Shown piece after piece: positions 55,024 to 64,000 of a stretch of 64,000 nucleotides of DNA (the stretch's first letter is position 1; each line of letters begins with the position of its first letter). Both the position numbers and the translations under genes were made by a program. This stretch comes from Orobanche coerulescens. Lineage: Eukaryota; Streptophyta; Magnoliopsida; Lamiales; Orobanchaceae. The notes beneath the pieces were generated by a model that searched no databases, was not told where the DNA came from, and saw nothing but the letters and a program-made list of their open reading frames with translations. The stretch spans positions 47,399,501 to 47,463,500 of the forward strand of contig CM065804.1 in assembly GCA_033398695.1 (NCBI GenBank), in the 5' to 3' direction.

Positions 55024-56199
55024 CTAGGCGCTCGGTCGAACATACCCCGACTCAAGAAGCTCACTCAACTGCTTCTTCAACTCGGACATCTCTGATGGTG
55101 CCATGCGATACGGCGCCTTCGAAATAGGAGCCGCGCCCGGCTCTAACTCTATAGCAAACTCGACCTCACGATCCGGTGGCAATCCCGGTAACTCGTCAGG
55201 AAATACATCAGGAAACTCATTAACGATTGGAATCGAAGACAGCTCAACTCTACTACTCTCTGCCTTCAAGGCATAGCACCAATAGCCAGTACACCCCTTT
55301 CGCAGGAGTCTCATCGCCTTCAAGGCGCTAATAACGAATTTCTGGTGCCCCCTCTTTCGCCCGGCGAAAGAGTGCTCGGTGCCATCATCGGCTAACATGG
55401 TGATGATCCTCGTGCGGTAGTTCATGATTGCACCATGACACTCGAGCCAATCATCCCCGAGAATTAAGTCCTCACCCTCAATACCCACAACAATAAGATT
55501 AGAGGGCCAAGCCCTCTCACAAATAAATATATAACAGTCTCGAACCTCCTGATCACCAACGATCCGATCACCGCTAGGAAGCTTAACGATGAAGGGCTCA
55601 CAAGGCGTCAAACTGTCGAGACTCAAACGGCGCATACAATCCAGAGATATGAACGAATGCGTAGCACCAGAATCGAAAAGCACACTGACAGGATGAGAAA
55701 GAATATGAACGGTACCTGTCGCCACTGTAGCCGCTGGGTCATCGGCTCTCCGCATCTCATAGACACGCGGGTGGGCCGAGCCGACACTGGAAGTCCCCCC
55801 CTTAGCGGGCTGACCCCGTCCTCTCCCTCGGCTAGCACTCGGCGGAGATTGAGAAGCAAACGATCCTTGATTCACACTCGGTTCCCTAGGCGCTGGAATG
55901 GAGGTCCGGGCACCCACGATTCTCTCCCTCTCAGCACAGAAAGCCGCCTTGTGGCCCGGTTGGCCACACTGATTACATGTCAACAAAGGACTCGGGCAAT
56001 TACGACTGATGTGGCCTGGCTGGCCACAGTTAAAACACTTCACTTCCCGAGAAGGGGCACTGGCAGCCCTACGGGGAAACCCAGTAGATCGAGCTGGGCC
56101 ACCACCGGCAGAAAAATTAGCAGATTGGAATTTCACGACCCTACCTTTGTGGCCCGAAAATCCCCATGACTTCTCGCTTACTCTCGCGGGCCGCCTCAC
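55024..56199 (-). pseudogene. Chromovirus nucleocapsid and protease
   Basis: 391 codons with two CCHC zinc knuckles (CFNCGQPGHISRNC at 55-68 and CNQCGQPGHKAAFC at 75-88), an RG-rich linker and the aspartic protease (VLFDSGATHSF at about 173-183). It overlaps the capsid segment in another frame at 56141-56199, a frameshift, and ends in TAG before the reverse transcriptase. Confidence 0.87.
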
Positions 56200-56683
56200 T
56201 CGCCGTCACAGACATATCGTAAGCAAGGGCCCTAATCTGGTAATCTTTCAAGGTAGTACATACGAGCCCCGACATATAGTCCCGAATCGACAACTTCATC
56301 CGACTGGAGAAATGGAAAATTTTGTCGCTCTCCTCGACAACTTGGGTCTTCACATAACCCAACTCCTTGTTAAAATCAGCAATAGCTTGAGATACGGGGA
56401 CATCCCGCGGTTGGGCATCATAAAAAGCATGTACCCGAGCCTGTCTGACCGGCCACGGGTAATATTCAGTCTCCATCAATTCTTGAAACTCAGCCCACGA
56501 AGCAGCATGATCTTTGGGCCCAACGGCCTCCCACCAGTCCGTAGCGTCCCCTGTGAGAAAGTATTGGGCAATAGGGACTTTACGGTCCTCGGGACAGTTA
56601 GTGGCAACGAAGACCTTAGATATCTCCTTGATCCACCCTTCCTGCCCAATCGGGTCCAAGCTCCCAAACCGAGGAGGATGCAT
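56141..56683 (-). pseudogene. Chromovirus capsid (Gag) core
   Basis: The retrotransposon Gag domain: PPRFGSLDPIGQEGWIKEIS, then YFLTGDATDWWEAVG and the C-terminal helix part. Frame differs from both the N-terminal start and the nucleocapsid part. Confidence 0.8.
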
Positions 56684-56835
56684 CTTGATAACATCTTGGA
56701 GCCAACGATCCGCTCCGCCCGATTAGCGTGGGCCTGATCCGGGTTCAAGCGCCTGAGCTATCGCGCCATTTGGTTCACCATTTGCCGCATAACGGCCGCA
56801 ATACCAAGGTCGGCACTCTCCGAGAAGAAGCATGG

Positions 56836-56955
56836 CTATGACGGTCGCCAGATGCCGGCTCCCGAAGACTGCGACGTGGCCGCCCCACCGGCTGCCCCAC
56901 GTCCTCGGCCGCGTCCACGACCACGTCCACGACCACGGCCTCTTCCAGCATCCAT
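56836..56955 (-). pseudogene. Chromovirus Gag N-terminus
   Basis: ATG at 56955 begins MDAGRGRGRGRG, a run of RG pairs encoded by a CGAGGACGTGG-type simple repeat, followed by a short polar stretch that stops at 56836. The rest of Gag is in another frame. The leader upstream has GTAAGTTT (about 57070) at a place where families A and B also have GTAAG. Confidence 0.65.
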
Positions 56956-57177
56956 ACTGATGTTAAATAAGTAGCAAAAGCCATACGATGGTGAGTACAA
57001 GAAAAGAACAATCACAAATCGAGAATCAAAGATGCGATACAAGGGAATAAGGAACAGAGGAAGGAAAAACTTACGGACACTGGTAGTACCGGAATCATGG
57101 CAGCGTGACGATGATGTGCAAAACAAAACACCACAAGACCCAATAAACCGACAAGCCTAGGTATCCATAAACCTAGT

Positions 57178-57189
57178 GCTCTGATACCA
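57178..57189 (-). promoter_or_regulatory. Primer-binding site of the chromovirus
   Basis: GCTCTGATACCA on the plus strand, identical to the family A sites, five bases from the LTR start at 57195. Confidence 0.85.
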
Positions 57190-57194
57190 TTTTC

Positions 57195-59263
57195 TGTAAC
57201 ACCCTCAAGATATTCGAGGTATATTACAGCGCCGTGAATCCCTATATGGGATCCACCAGGCTGAACAGCATCATACTCATCGACTCACAGAAACAACAAC
57301 ATAAAACCACGTCATAAAGACGCAAAACAGAATAATCCACCCGGTTCAACCGGTCAACATAACATCATCATCCAACACAAACATAATAGGCAACAATACA
57401 ATCTGGATGAACAGGAACTCTTAAGTACTCGAGTACAATTATTAGTTCAAGACCCACAAAAGATGAAAAGATAAAAAGACACTAAGACGTCACTCGTGCA
57501 CAATCATCACGCGCGGCCATCATCCGTATCGTCCAGTACCATTGCCTCGATGAACTCCGACTCAAATTCATAAAACGAATTTCCCCAAACGGGTCCCCAG
57601 AGGGGTTAGCAATTACGCTAGTATAAGTAACCATATGAACGACTTACATCTTACACATATAGTAATGCATGCAATTAAGAAAACATAGTTCCAAAACACT
57701 CATTTCCGGAAATGCCATAATCAAATCACATTTGTAAAAATGCACCACAATTAACCGTGGATCCACCCCTCCGTGGACCCCTACCGAGACCCCGTCGGAT
57801 CTAACCCATAGTGGTTAAAAGCAAGCTCGCGGATCCACCCCTCCGTGGACCCCTACCGAGACCCCGTCGGATCTAACCCATAGTGAGCATACACACACAC
57901 ACACACAAGTCTCATGCAATACTACTACGTTAAGATTGTAAGTTCATAAGGATACTTGCCTCGATTAATAGACGGTGACACGAACGGAACGGAAGAATCA
58001 AGCGCGACCGCGAGGAATCGACGAATGAACCTAACGATTCGAATAACACAATCACAACCATTCCTAAACGATTACGGAAATGGAATACACCCGAAAACCC
58101 GCCTACGATTCATGTATATTCGTACAAAAATAACAACGAGGGCGGACCACAACCCAATCCTCTCGATTTCGCAAAACCATGAAAATATACCATGAATCCG
58201 TAGGAAAACTAATCATACCAACAAGATTAATCATATTCATCATGAATCCACCAACAAAACGGAACGGATCGGAAGAAAATCCCAAAACCCCCAAATTATC
58301 CAAAAGTAGGGTTCTAAGAGATTTACCGTGGATTAGGATGAAAGATTCGTGTTGATGTTGTTATAATACTCCAAGAACTCAAGAAAGATGTTGGATGAGA
58401 TGATTGGAGGAAGAAACCGCCAAGGAAATCGCCCCGGAATCGCCTTCGCCGCGGAGAGAGGAAGAAATGAGAATTAATGTTCATCTCGGTCAACTCCCTG
58501 GTTTATATAGCCAGGGAGTGTTAGCGCGCGCTAATCCTCAAAGGTTAGCGTGCGCTAACGGGATAAAAATATAGACCAAACAGTTAGTGTCCACCGGAGC
58601 GACCTGCGCCGTTAGCGTGCGCTACTCCAAATGTAGCGTGCGCTAATAACCTATCGGTAGCGCGCGCTATCGGCCAATAGCGTGCGTTACCTGGACATCA
58701 GTCGAGTCCAGTGACAAACTGTCCAGAACCCACCTGATCCGTTAGCGTGCGCTACCATACAAGCGTAGCGTGCGCTAACCGCACTGACCGTTCGTGAGTA
58801 AACCGCCAAGATCGACACTCACGCTAGCGCACGCTACCGGGTATCATCAGCGTGCGCTAGTCTGCGTAGCGTACGCTAATACGCCAATCTAGAAGGCTGG
58901 AAAAATAGCACTACCACTCCCAGGGCTTGCTCCCTAGCGCGCGCTACGAATCAGTCGTAGCGTGCGCTACTAAGGGGCCCCTAGCGCGCGCTATGCGGAA
59001 TAGATAGCGTGCGCTAGGTTACGAAATATAAACGGTTCACAACATCGGATTATGAACGAAACATCAAACGGAACACCTCAAAGCGCATCAAAACATAGAA
59101 TGGATCCACGGCAACCCCGAAACAGCGGTTCCGCACAACAATAACGAGTCTCAGATCAATAGATGACGGAAAAGATACACTGTAAGGTACATAAGGGTCA
59201 CTACGACCGATAAATACACCGAAAAGGAAAATACAAGGGGAAAGAAAAAATGCGGATATTACA
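57195..59263 (-). mobile_element. Chromovirus 5' LTR
   Basis: Complete, TGTAACACCCTC to GCGGATATTACA. Its palindrome array (58522-59016) has 15 sites; relative to the other LTR one 24-bp unit is missing after 58859 and two of the wider gaps are 6 bp shorter. Otherwise the two LTRs are very similar. Confidence 0.88.
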
Positions 59264-59286
59264 ATAAGTTTTGATGCATCACACTA

Positions 59287-59570
59287 ATAAGTTTTACTGC
59301 ATCACAGTTATAAGTTACTGCATCATAGTTAATAGTTAAGTGCATCAACTATGATGCAGTAACTTATAACCTTAATGCACTAAATCATAATTGCGATGCA
59401 TTAACTTTATAACTGTGATACAGTAATAATAAGTTTTACTGCATCGCAGTTATAAGTTACTGCATCATAGTTAACAGTTAAGTGCATCAACTATGATGCA
59501 GTAACTTATAGCCTTAATGCACTAAATCATAATTGTGATGCAGTAGCTTTATAACTGTGATGCACTTATA
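59287..59570. repeat. Two tandem 142-bp units with hairpins
   Basis: ATAAGTTTTACTGCATCRCA begins units at 59287 and 59429. Each contains an inverted pair, TATAAGTTACTGCATCATAG and its complement CTATGATGCAGTAACTTATA, about 15 bp apart. Belongs to the TIR element interrupted by the chromovirus. Confidence 0.85.
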
Positions 59571-59769
59571 AATTTTGGCGGGAAAAAAAAAATTTTTGCC
59601 CCTTAAAAAAATTTGGCAGAAAAAAATTTTCATGGGGGTGGGGGTGGGTGGGTGGGGTGGGTGGGGGTGGGGGTGACACATGTCATATGATGTGGAATGG
59701 GGAGGACACATGTCACTCCCACAATCCTTCCTACACTTTTATTATAAGCACTTTTTAGAATAACCTAAA

Positions 59770-59808
<39 letters not shown>

Positions 59809-59809
<1 letters not shown>

Positions 59810-60276
59810 CACTTTGACTTGATGTAATAAATTTTCAAACTTTCAAGAAAAAATATTTTATTCAAAAAAAGTATTTTCTCGAAAATATATTATTTTTGAA
59901 AAATAAAAAAATATTTTCTAGGAAAAATATTATCTTTTCGAAAGAAACATTATTTATGGAAATTTTTTATTTCTTCGAAAAAAATTAAAAAAATATTTTC
60001 TGGAGAAAAAATATTTTTGGCAAAAATATTTTTTCGGAGAAAAAATAAAATTATTTTCTGGATTTTTATAGTTTTTGTAAAAAATAAAAAAAATACTTTT
60101 TGCGAAAAATAAAAAAATATATTTTTTGGAAAAAAATTATATTTCGAAAAAAAAAATATTTCTGGAAAAAAAAAAGATTTTTTAAAAGAAATGTATTAGC
60201 CAAACACTTTAATACTAACTTATAAGCTATTTGTTTCATATGAAATGTATTTTAAAAGAAATGTTCTATTCAAGTA
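59809..60276. other. A/T-only low-complexity stretch
   Basis: Dense AAAATATTTTCTGGAAAAA-like words in both senses, probably degenerate small palindromes. No gene. Confidence 0.6.
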
Positions 60277-60390
60277 AATAGAGGGGCAATTATATATATA
60301 TATATATATTATAATAATGGTTAAAAATAATTAAATTAACACTCTTTAGTCTTTGCTAAGTATGAAGTTTATGTTTTTAAATAGAGGGGC

Positions 60391-60432
<42 letters not shown>

Positions 60433-60492
60433 AATGGTTAAAAATAATTAAATTAACACTCTTTAGTCTTTGCTAAGTATGAAGCTTATGTT
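60277..60492. repeat. Tandem duplication of about 102-115 bp with (TA)n
   Basis: AAATAGAGGGGCAATTATAT...AGTATGAAG occurs at 60277 and again at 60379, the second with a longer TA run. Confidence 0.85.
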
Positions 60493-61025
60493 TTTTTATG
60501 GGAGAGACTGAGTAAGTAAAAATGAGGGAACCTTATTATGAAACGATTTTTAAAAAAATTACTATAATTTGCATTAGAACTTTTATAAAATATTGTGTAG
60601 GTAGTTTTTTATATGCTGCAATCACTTCCAAACGATTTTTGTATGAAACGTATGATCCGATTATATTTATTCGAATCCGGCCCGAATCCGGCCTGTATCC
60701 GTCCCGTGTCCGTATCCCGAATAATCCGAATTCGTATTCGTATCCGGCATTCCCGTATCCGACTCCGAATCCGAGAGAAAAATATGGGTTAGGATACGGG
60801 AAGAGCACTATCCGCCCGTATCCGATCCGTTTTCACCCCTAGTTATATCAGTAGAATAACGATCTATAAATCGTGCCCAGAAACAGATCAAGGATATTTT
60901 AGTAATTGAATAAATTATTTAATCTATTATTTAAAAAAGGGGCTACATAAACAAAAAACATAGATGGAGGTCTTTTTAAACAAAAAATATGTTTGACTAG
61001 GTCATCGTGGTCTATTTCCAATGGT

Positions 61026-61617
61026 AGAATCGTACTTCATAACGTTTTTGCCCTTACCACAGCTACGACCCGAGCTGGAATCGGAAGAAGCCATTTGTAG
61101 GGAGAAATGAGTAATAGTAATAAAAATGAGTAAGAGTAGAAAATGCTTTGTAGAGGTGAAAGTTGGTGTGAAAAATGGTGAAGATTGGGTGGTATTTATA
61201 GGGAGAAAGTAGATGTAAAATTGGGAGAAATTTGAATTTGAAACTCAAATTTGAAATTTAAATTTGAAATTCAAAACCTTGGGAACCAAAATTTGAAAAA
61301 ATAAAAAAAAAATCTGCAAAAGTGGGAATCAAATCTCCCACCATGTGTCAAAGTGGGTCCGGCCGGTTCCCTTTTTTTTAACGGTTCCCGGTTTGAACTG
61401 TGAGAACCGGCGGTTCCGGATGGTTCGCGGTTCCACGGTTCGGTTACGGTTCCGAACCGGGAACCGCCGATTACATTTTCTGGAACCGAAACCGAACCGT
61501 CTGGACACGGTTTCGGTTCCGATTTGAAACCGTCTAACACGGTTCCGGTTCCAGAACTGTCCCATACGATCCGATTTCATGGTTCGATTCCCGGTTCCGA
61601 TTTTTTTGGCCAACTGT
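61026..61617 (-). mobile_element. Fragment of an autonomous-type hAT element
   Basis: The right part (61370-61617) is full of GGTTCCG/CGGAACC words, the subterminal style of hAT elements, and ends TTGGCCAACTGTA. On the minus strand an ATG at 61095 opens MASSDSSSGRSCGKGKN, similar to the polar starts of hAT transposases, but the frame stops within about 35 codons where the palindrome element begins. Identification is tentative. Confidence 0.4.
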
Positions 61618-61618
61618 A

Positions 61619-61932
61619 GATGCTATATAGTGAAATGCTGACATTATCATGTGTAATTCCCGTTTCAAGCAAATGAATGGGAGATTGTCATTATGTGCTT
61701 TATAAAATGGACTGTTTAGCCGTTTATAAATTAAATAGCCATATTATTTCTTACTTATTTAAAGATTATTTTTCTATATGAATTAATTATTAAAAATATG
61801 CAAATAAATTTATATTTATTCAGATGGTGCAGGTTATTAAAGAATGCACCTTTTAAAAAATATTGAAGAATAATATACTTGTCTAATTCATACCAAAATA
61901 ATAATATACTTGTCTAATTCATAACAAAAATA
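61619..61932. repeat. Right arm of the long inverted repeat
   Basis: Reverse complement of 46083-46399, from GATGCTATATAGTGAAATGC to CTAATTCATAACAAAAATA. It has an internal short duplication (ATACTTGTCTAATTCATA twice) that the left arm lacks. Confidence 0.88.
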
Positions 61933-62084
61933 GCCGATTGTCTTCTAAAAGCTCTAGAGGACATATGGATCTATAAATGACTATTTATAAAATATAGAGA
62001 GACAGCTAAAAACTCGCTTTCAACCGTTGGATTATATTCCGACGTGCAAAATTTAATCTAAAAAGATATTTATATAGAGGTGTA

Positions 62085-62568
62085 ATATTTATTAAGTAAA
62101 TCAATTCACATCAAATAATTTTATTTTACTTTTTAGGGGTGGGTTCAGGTGAGAATGCAATTTAAGTTAAGAAATAAGAATGAAGTTCATCCATAGATCT
62201 TGATAAATGAATGACCTAGATTTATTCTCACAAAAATTTGATGTATATAATGCAATATTTTAATGCATCGATATTTTGATGCATATAATGCATATTTTAA
62301 TGCATTGCAATTTTGATGCACGAAATGCATATATTTCATGCATAGTTAGTACAAAATTTATGCATATTCGCAATTCACAGGATAAGAACCATTCTCATTT
62401 GATCATAAGTCTTATTTTTTAATCTCAATTATACACTCATCATCAATACATTTTATATTTTTACCTACACCACATATTTACCATCAATATTTGTAAACTT
62501 ATATACCTATTATATTCAAATATTCTAATATTACTCAAAATATTACATTTTAACGGGAAGAGAGGTAG
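62085..62568. mobile_element. Degenerate Stowaway MITE with another MITE inside
   Basis: Outer sequence (CATCAAATAATTTTA..., then ATACACTCATCATCAATACA... to GGGAAGAGAGGTAG|TA) parallels 32225-32430. Inside, about 62136-62405 is a GGGGTGGGTTCAGGTGAGAA-type MITE with the same TGCAT-rich fold-back as 27845-28160. The left outer end is approximate. Confidence 0.55.
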
Positions 62569-62704
62569 TATATGATTTAAAAAGAATAATATGGACCTTT
62601 AATTAGGTGTGGTATGATTGGGTCACTTCTTGTTTCGGAGTGTTGACTTGACAAATTATACCTTTTAGCCACTTGCAAGAACGTCCAACTATCTTAGGAT
62701 AATG

Positions 62705-63091
62705 GTACCGTTATATTTTTTTTTTTTTATACCGAGGTTCCAAATTTACACCTGATTAGTTTTGGGATAATAAATTCCGACCCCACAAGATCTGGGTTAA
62801 ATCGCGAGATGTATCTGGCTCCTGCGTTCTTAAATATCCTCAACTACCGCAAGCGAGTCGTCCCCAAGTGATTGCTCCACGCTTGGACTTGAAGCCTCAA
62901 TATTAAATTGTTCCACCAACAGACTGGAGAAGTAGCCGCCTAACCCTTAGTCAAAGACCAAGGGATCATTGGACCTTGAGAAATTCAATTCCAAAGTGTT
63001 GTCACTAGGAATTGAACCTCTGACCTTCAATTCCTAAATTGAAGGTCAAGTGGCCAACTGCGCCAAGACTGTTGGTTGTACCATTATATTT
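62705..63091 (-). mobile_element. tRNA-derived SINE with target duplication
   Basis: On the minus strand the head (from 63077) has an A box TGGCGCAGTTGG (63054-63065) and a B box GGTTCAATTCC (63008-63018), about 36 bp apart as in RNA polymerase III promoters. It ends in an A-run (T-run at about 62716-62730). The flanks GTACCGTTATATTT (62705-62718) and GTACCATTATATTT (63078-63091) are a 14-bp target duplication with one mismatch. Confidence 0.78.
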
Positions 63092-63110
63092 TCTAATTTA
63101 GGTGAAATTG

Positions 63111-63219
63111 GATTCACATATAAAATTACGTGGATCCTCTAATACACGTTCTCTTTGAACTTCCGAAGGATAAGCTAGTATTTTTGGTTCCTAGGTATAT
63201 TAAGCAGGACCGGCTTTTT
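63111..63219. repeat. 109-bp direct repeat, right copy
   Basis: Same as 46533-46641; begins 19 bp after the SINE's duplication. Confidence 0.88.
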
Positions 63220-63291
63220 GAAATTTCTACCTCAAGTAAAATTAAATATCAACTACAAATTGAGGTCTTGTATCATCATGTTGATTTTGAC

Positions 63292-63739
63292 TAGGATTGT
63301 TAGCGGTCGAAGTATACTCAAGAACCGCCCGAGAACCGTTCGATAATATCCTGGACCGACACTCACCCGAAATGTTAGCGGTTCGGATACTGGTACCGAA
63401 GTTAGAACTGAAACCGATAAGGACCGAAACCGTTAACCCGGTAAAAAAGTCGGTAATTTTTGTAAACATACATTGTACAAAATATTGTATAAGGTATTGG
63501 TACATATATAAAAAAATAAGTTTAAAACACCTTATCTCTTAATTTCATTCGCATACATTTGAAAAAACCCTTCATTCTTGTTTCGATTATGAGGTTTTGG
63601 TGATTAGGGCTTTTAATGATCCAAGATACCCGAAACCCATCCAAAATACTCGGAACCGATACTCACCCAAAACGTTAGCAGTCCGGATACACGTATTGAA
63701 GTTGGGACCCGAAACCGAACCGGACCGAGAACAGTCCTA
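63292..63739. mobile_element. hAT MITE, TAGGATYGT type, second copy
   Basis: Ends TAGGATTGTT / AACAGTCCTA flanked by ATTTTGAC (63284-63291) and ATTCTGAC (63740-63747), one mismatch in eight. Inside are two related blocks with ACTCACCC and GTTAGC words. Same end type as 31598-32061. Confidence 0.75.
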
Positions 63740-64000
63740 ATTCTGACCAAATAATGTTGAAACATAATGTAATAACTTTACATAAAAAAAATAAACCGGA
63801 AGAATAAGTCAAATCAACTATACTTGGTAAATGAAAATAAATATGACGAGTACCTAATTATTAAGATAATTTTGTTGGGTGTATAACTAAAATATGTAAA
63901 TATCATAATGCCTCTAACGATCTACGCAGACAGCCTGCTCTTTCGACTTATTTTTCAGCTTTTCATTCGATTCAAGCCTATTCGATTCGATTCGATTCGA
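63740..64000. other. AT-rich right edge with a (TTCGA)n repeat
   Basis: No gene. The last 25 bp are tandem ATTCG units that run off the window. Confidence 0.7.

Larger units (their letters stand above)
50208..59263 (-). mobile_element. Ty3/gypsy chromovirus (Tekay/Del-like), damaged
   Basis: LTRs at 50208-52303 and 57195-59263, polypurine tract AGAGGGGTAGAA next to the left LTR, primer site TGGTATCAGAGC at 57178-57189. Gag, zinc knuckles, protease, reverse transcriptase, RNase H, integrase and a C-terminal chromodomain follow in that order on the minus strand, the layout of plant chromoviruses; the Tekay/Del assignment is from general resemblance. The left LTR lacks its first 12-13 bases (TGTAACACCCTC) and no target duplication is visible. 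Two in-frame stops and at least three frameshifts break the polyprotein. Confidence 0.9.
50032..59770. mobile_element. (TA)n-flanked TIR element split by a chromovirus
   Basis: Inverted ends of about 60 bp: left GGGTGGGGTTATTCTAAAAA ... GTAGGAAGGATTGTGGGAGT, right the reverse complement ending TTTTTAGAATAACC. Both outer sides are (TA)n (to 50031, and 59772-59808). Own sequence is 50032-50207 and 59264-59770. Its GGGTGGGGTT end resembles the other TA-flanked MITEs of the window. Confidence 0.78.
49758..60841. mobile_element. hAT element (non-autonomous) split by later insertions
   Basis: Inverted ends TAGGGGTGAAAAC / GTTTTCACCCCTA with the perfect 8-bp target duplication GTTATATC (49750-49757, 60842-60849). 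Both ends carry dense GGATACGG / CCGTATCC words in inverted arrangement (49780-49990 and 60655-60835). Its own DNA is 49758 to about 50010 and about 59810-60841; I found no transposase in it. Confidence 0.88.
47128..61025. mobile_element. Element made of 18-bp AACGA...TCGTT palindromes, split by a hAT element
   Basis: Weakly conserved inverted ends (left TGGCTTGAATAGCC...TTTGTTTAAATAGG, right its rough reverse complement ending near 61025). From 47257 to 49752, and again at 60858-60875 right after the hAT insertion, the sequence is packed with the unit AACGA-N8-TCGTT, at least 25 of them, typically 30-31 bp apart or at multiples. It also contains arms of about 250 bp (48095-48345 and 48425-48675) and a third copy (49148-49385). 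No transposase seen, and no known family matches from memory. Confidence 0.6.

Noticed and set aside
56009..56737. 242-codon plus-strand frame, and 170 codons at 55657-56169
   Set aside because: Shadows of the chromovirus gag and protease region on the other strand.
60522..60842. 106-codon frame rich in YP repeats and its 90-codon antisense partner
   Set aside because: Produced by the CCGTATCC subterminal repeats of the hAT element.
63001..63077. tRNA gene
   Set aside because: A and B box words are present, but no cloverleaf or anticodon arm fits and it runs into a SINE body with A-tail and target duplication.

Overview
This is nuclear DNA of a flowering plant. The window is almost wholly transposable elements, nested several levels deep, around the 5' part of one recognisable host gene. 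The plant assignment rests on a chromodomain-bearing Ty3/gypsy element with a tRNA-Met type primer site, a Tat-lineage Ty3/gypsy element with an antisense gene, a Ty1/copia element, Stowaway, Mutator-like and hAT MITEs, (TA)n-flanked 'Micron-like' MITEs, a tRNA-derived SINE, and exons of a family 4 polysaccharide lyase (rhamnogalacturonate lyase). I see no rRNA, tRNA, CRISPR or bacterial features. The species cannot be named from the sequence.

Region 1-22184 is a cluster of non-coding (LARD-like) gypsy elements on the minus strand with LTRs of about 3 kb that run TGTAACACC...ATTACA. Family A forms a tandem array with three LTRs and two internal regions: LTR 424-2382, internal 2383-4880, LTR 4881-5336 plus 14041-16638, internal 16639-19135, LTR 19136-22184. 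A complete family B element (5337-14040, target duplication TACAC) sits inside the middle A LTR, and the end of a divergent B-like LTR (1-423) sits inside the first A LTR. At 22185 the array abuts the 3' half of a Ty1/copia element (22185-27060, plus strand).

Region 27061-46082 holds the host gene: exons at 28693-28793, 45022-45097, 45754-45875 and 45979-46029. Its first intron is about 16.2 kb because of insertions: MITEs, a triple 300-bp repeat, two hAT MITEs, and a Stowaway element containing a complete Tat-lineage element (32439-43388, target duplication ACATC). That element carries gag and pol on the minus strand, and on the plus strand a separate intron-containing gene with its own TATA box, next to an 18-copy 50-bp tandem array. 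A solo LTR lies inside a Mutator-like MITE at 43673-44464.

Region 46083-61932 lies between two inverted arms of about 315 bp. Inside them is a Russian-doll insertion: an element built of 18-bp AACGA-N8-TCGTT palindromes, then a hAT element (49758-60841, target duplication GTTATATC), then a (TA)n-flanked TIR element (50032-59770), then a chromovirus (50208-59263) whose gag-pol has stops and frameshifts. The right edge holds a Stowaway remnant, a SINE with its target duplication, a hAT MITE and a simple repeat.

The chromovirus shares LTR termini, primer site, polypurine tract and LTR motifs with the non-coding families A and B, so it, or a less damaged relative, is the likely source of their enzymes. 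The most unusual signal is in the LTR promoters: clusters of 12-bp CpG-rich palindromes (TAGCGYGCGCTA in B and the chromovirus, GTGCCGCGGCAC in A) directly upstream of the TATA box, placed on a grid of about 22-24 bp.
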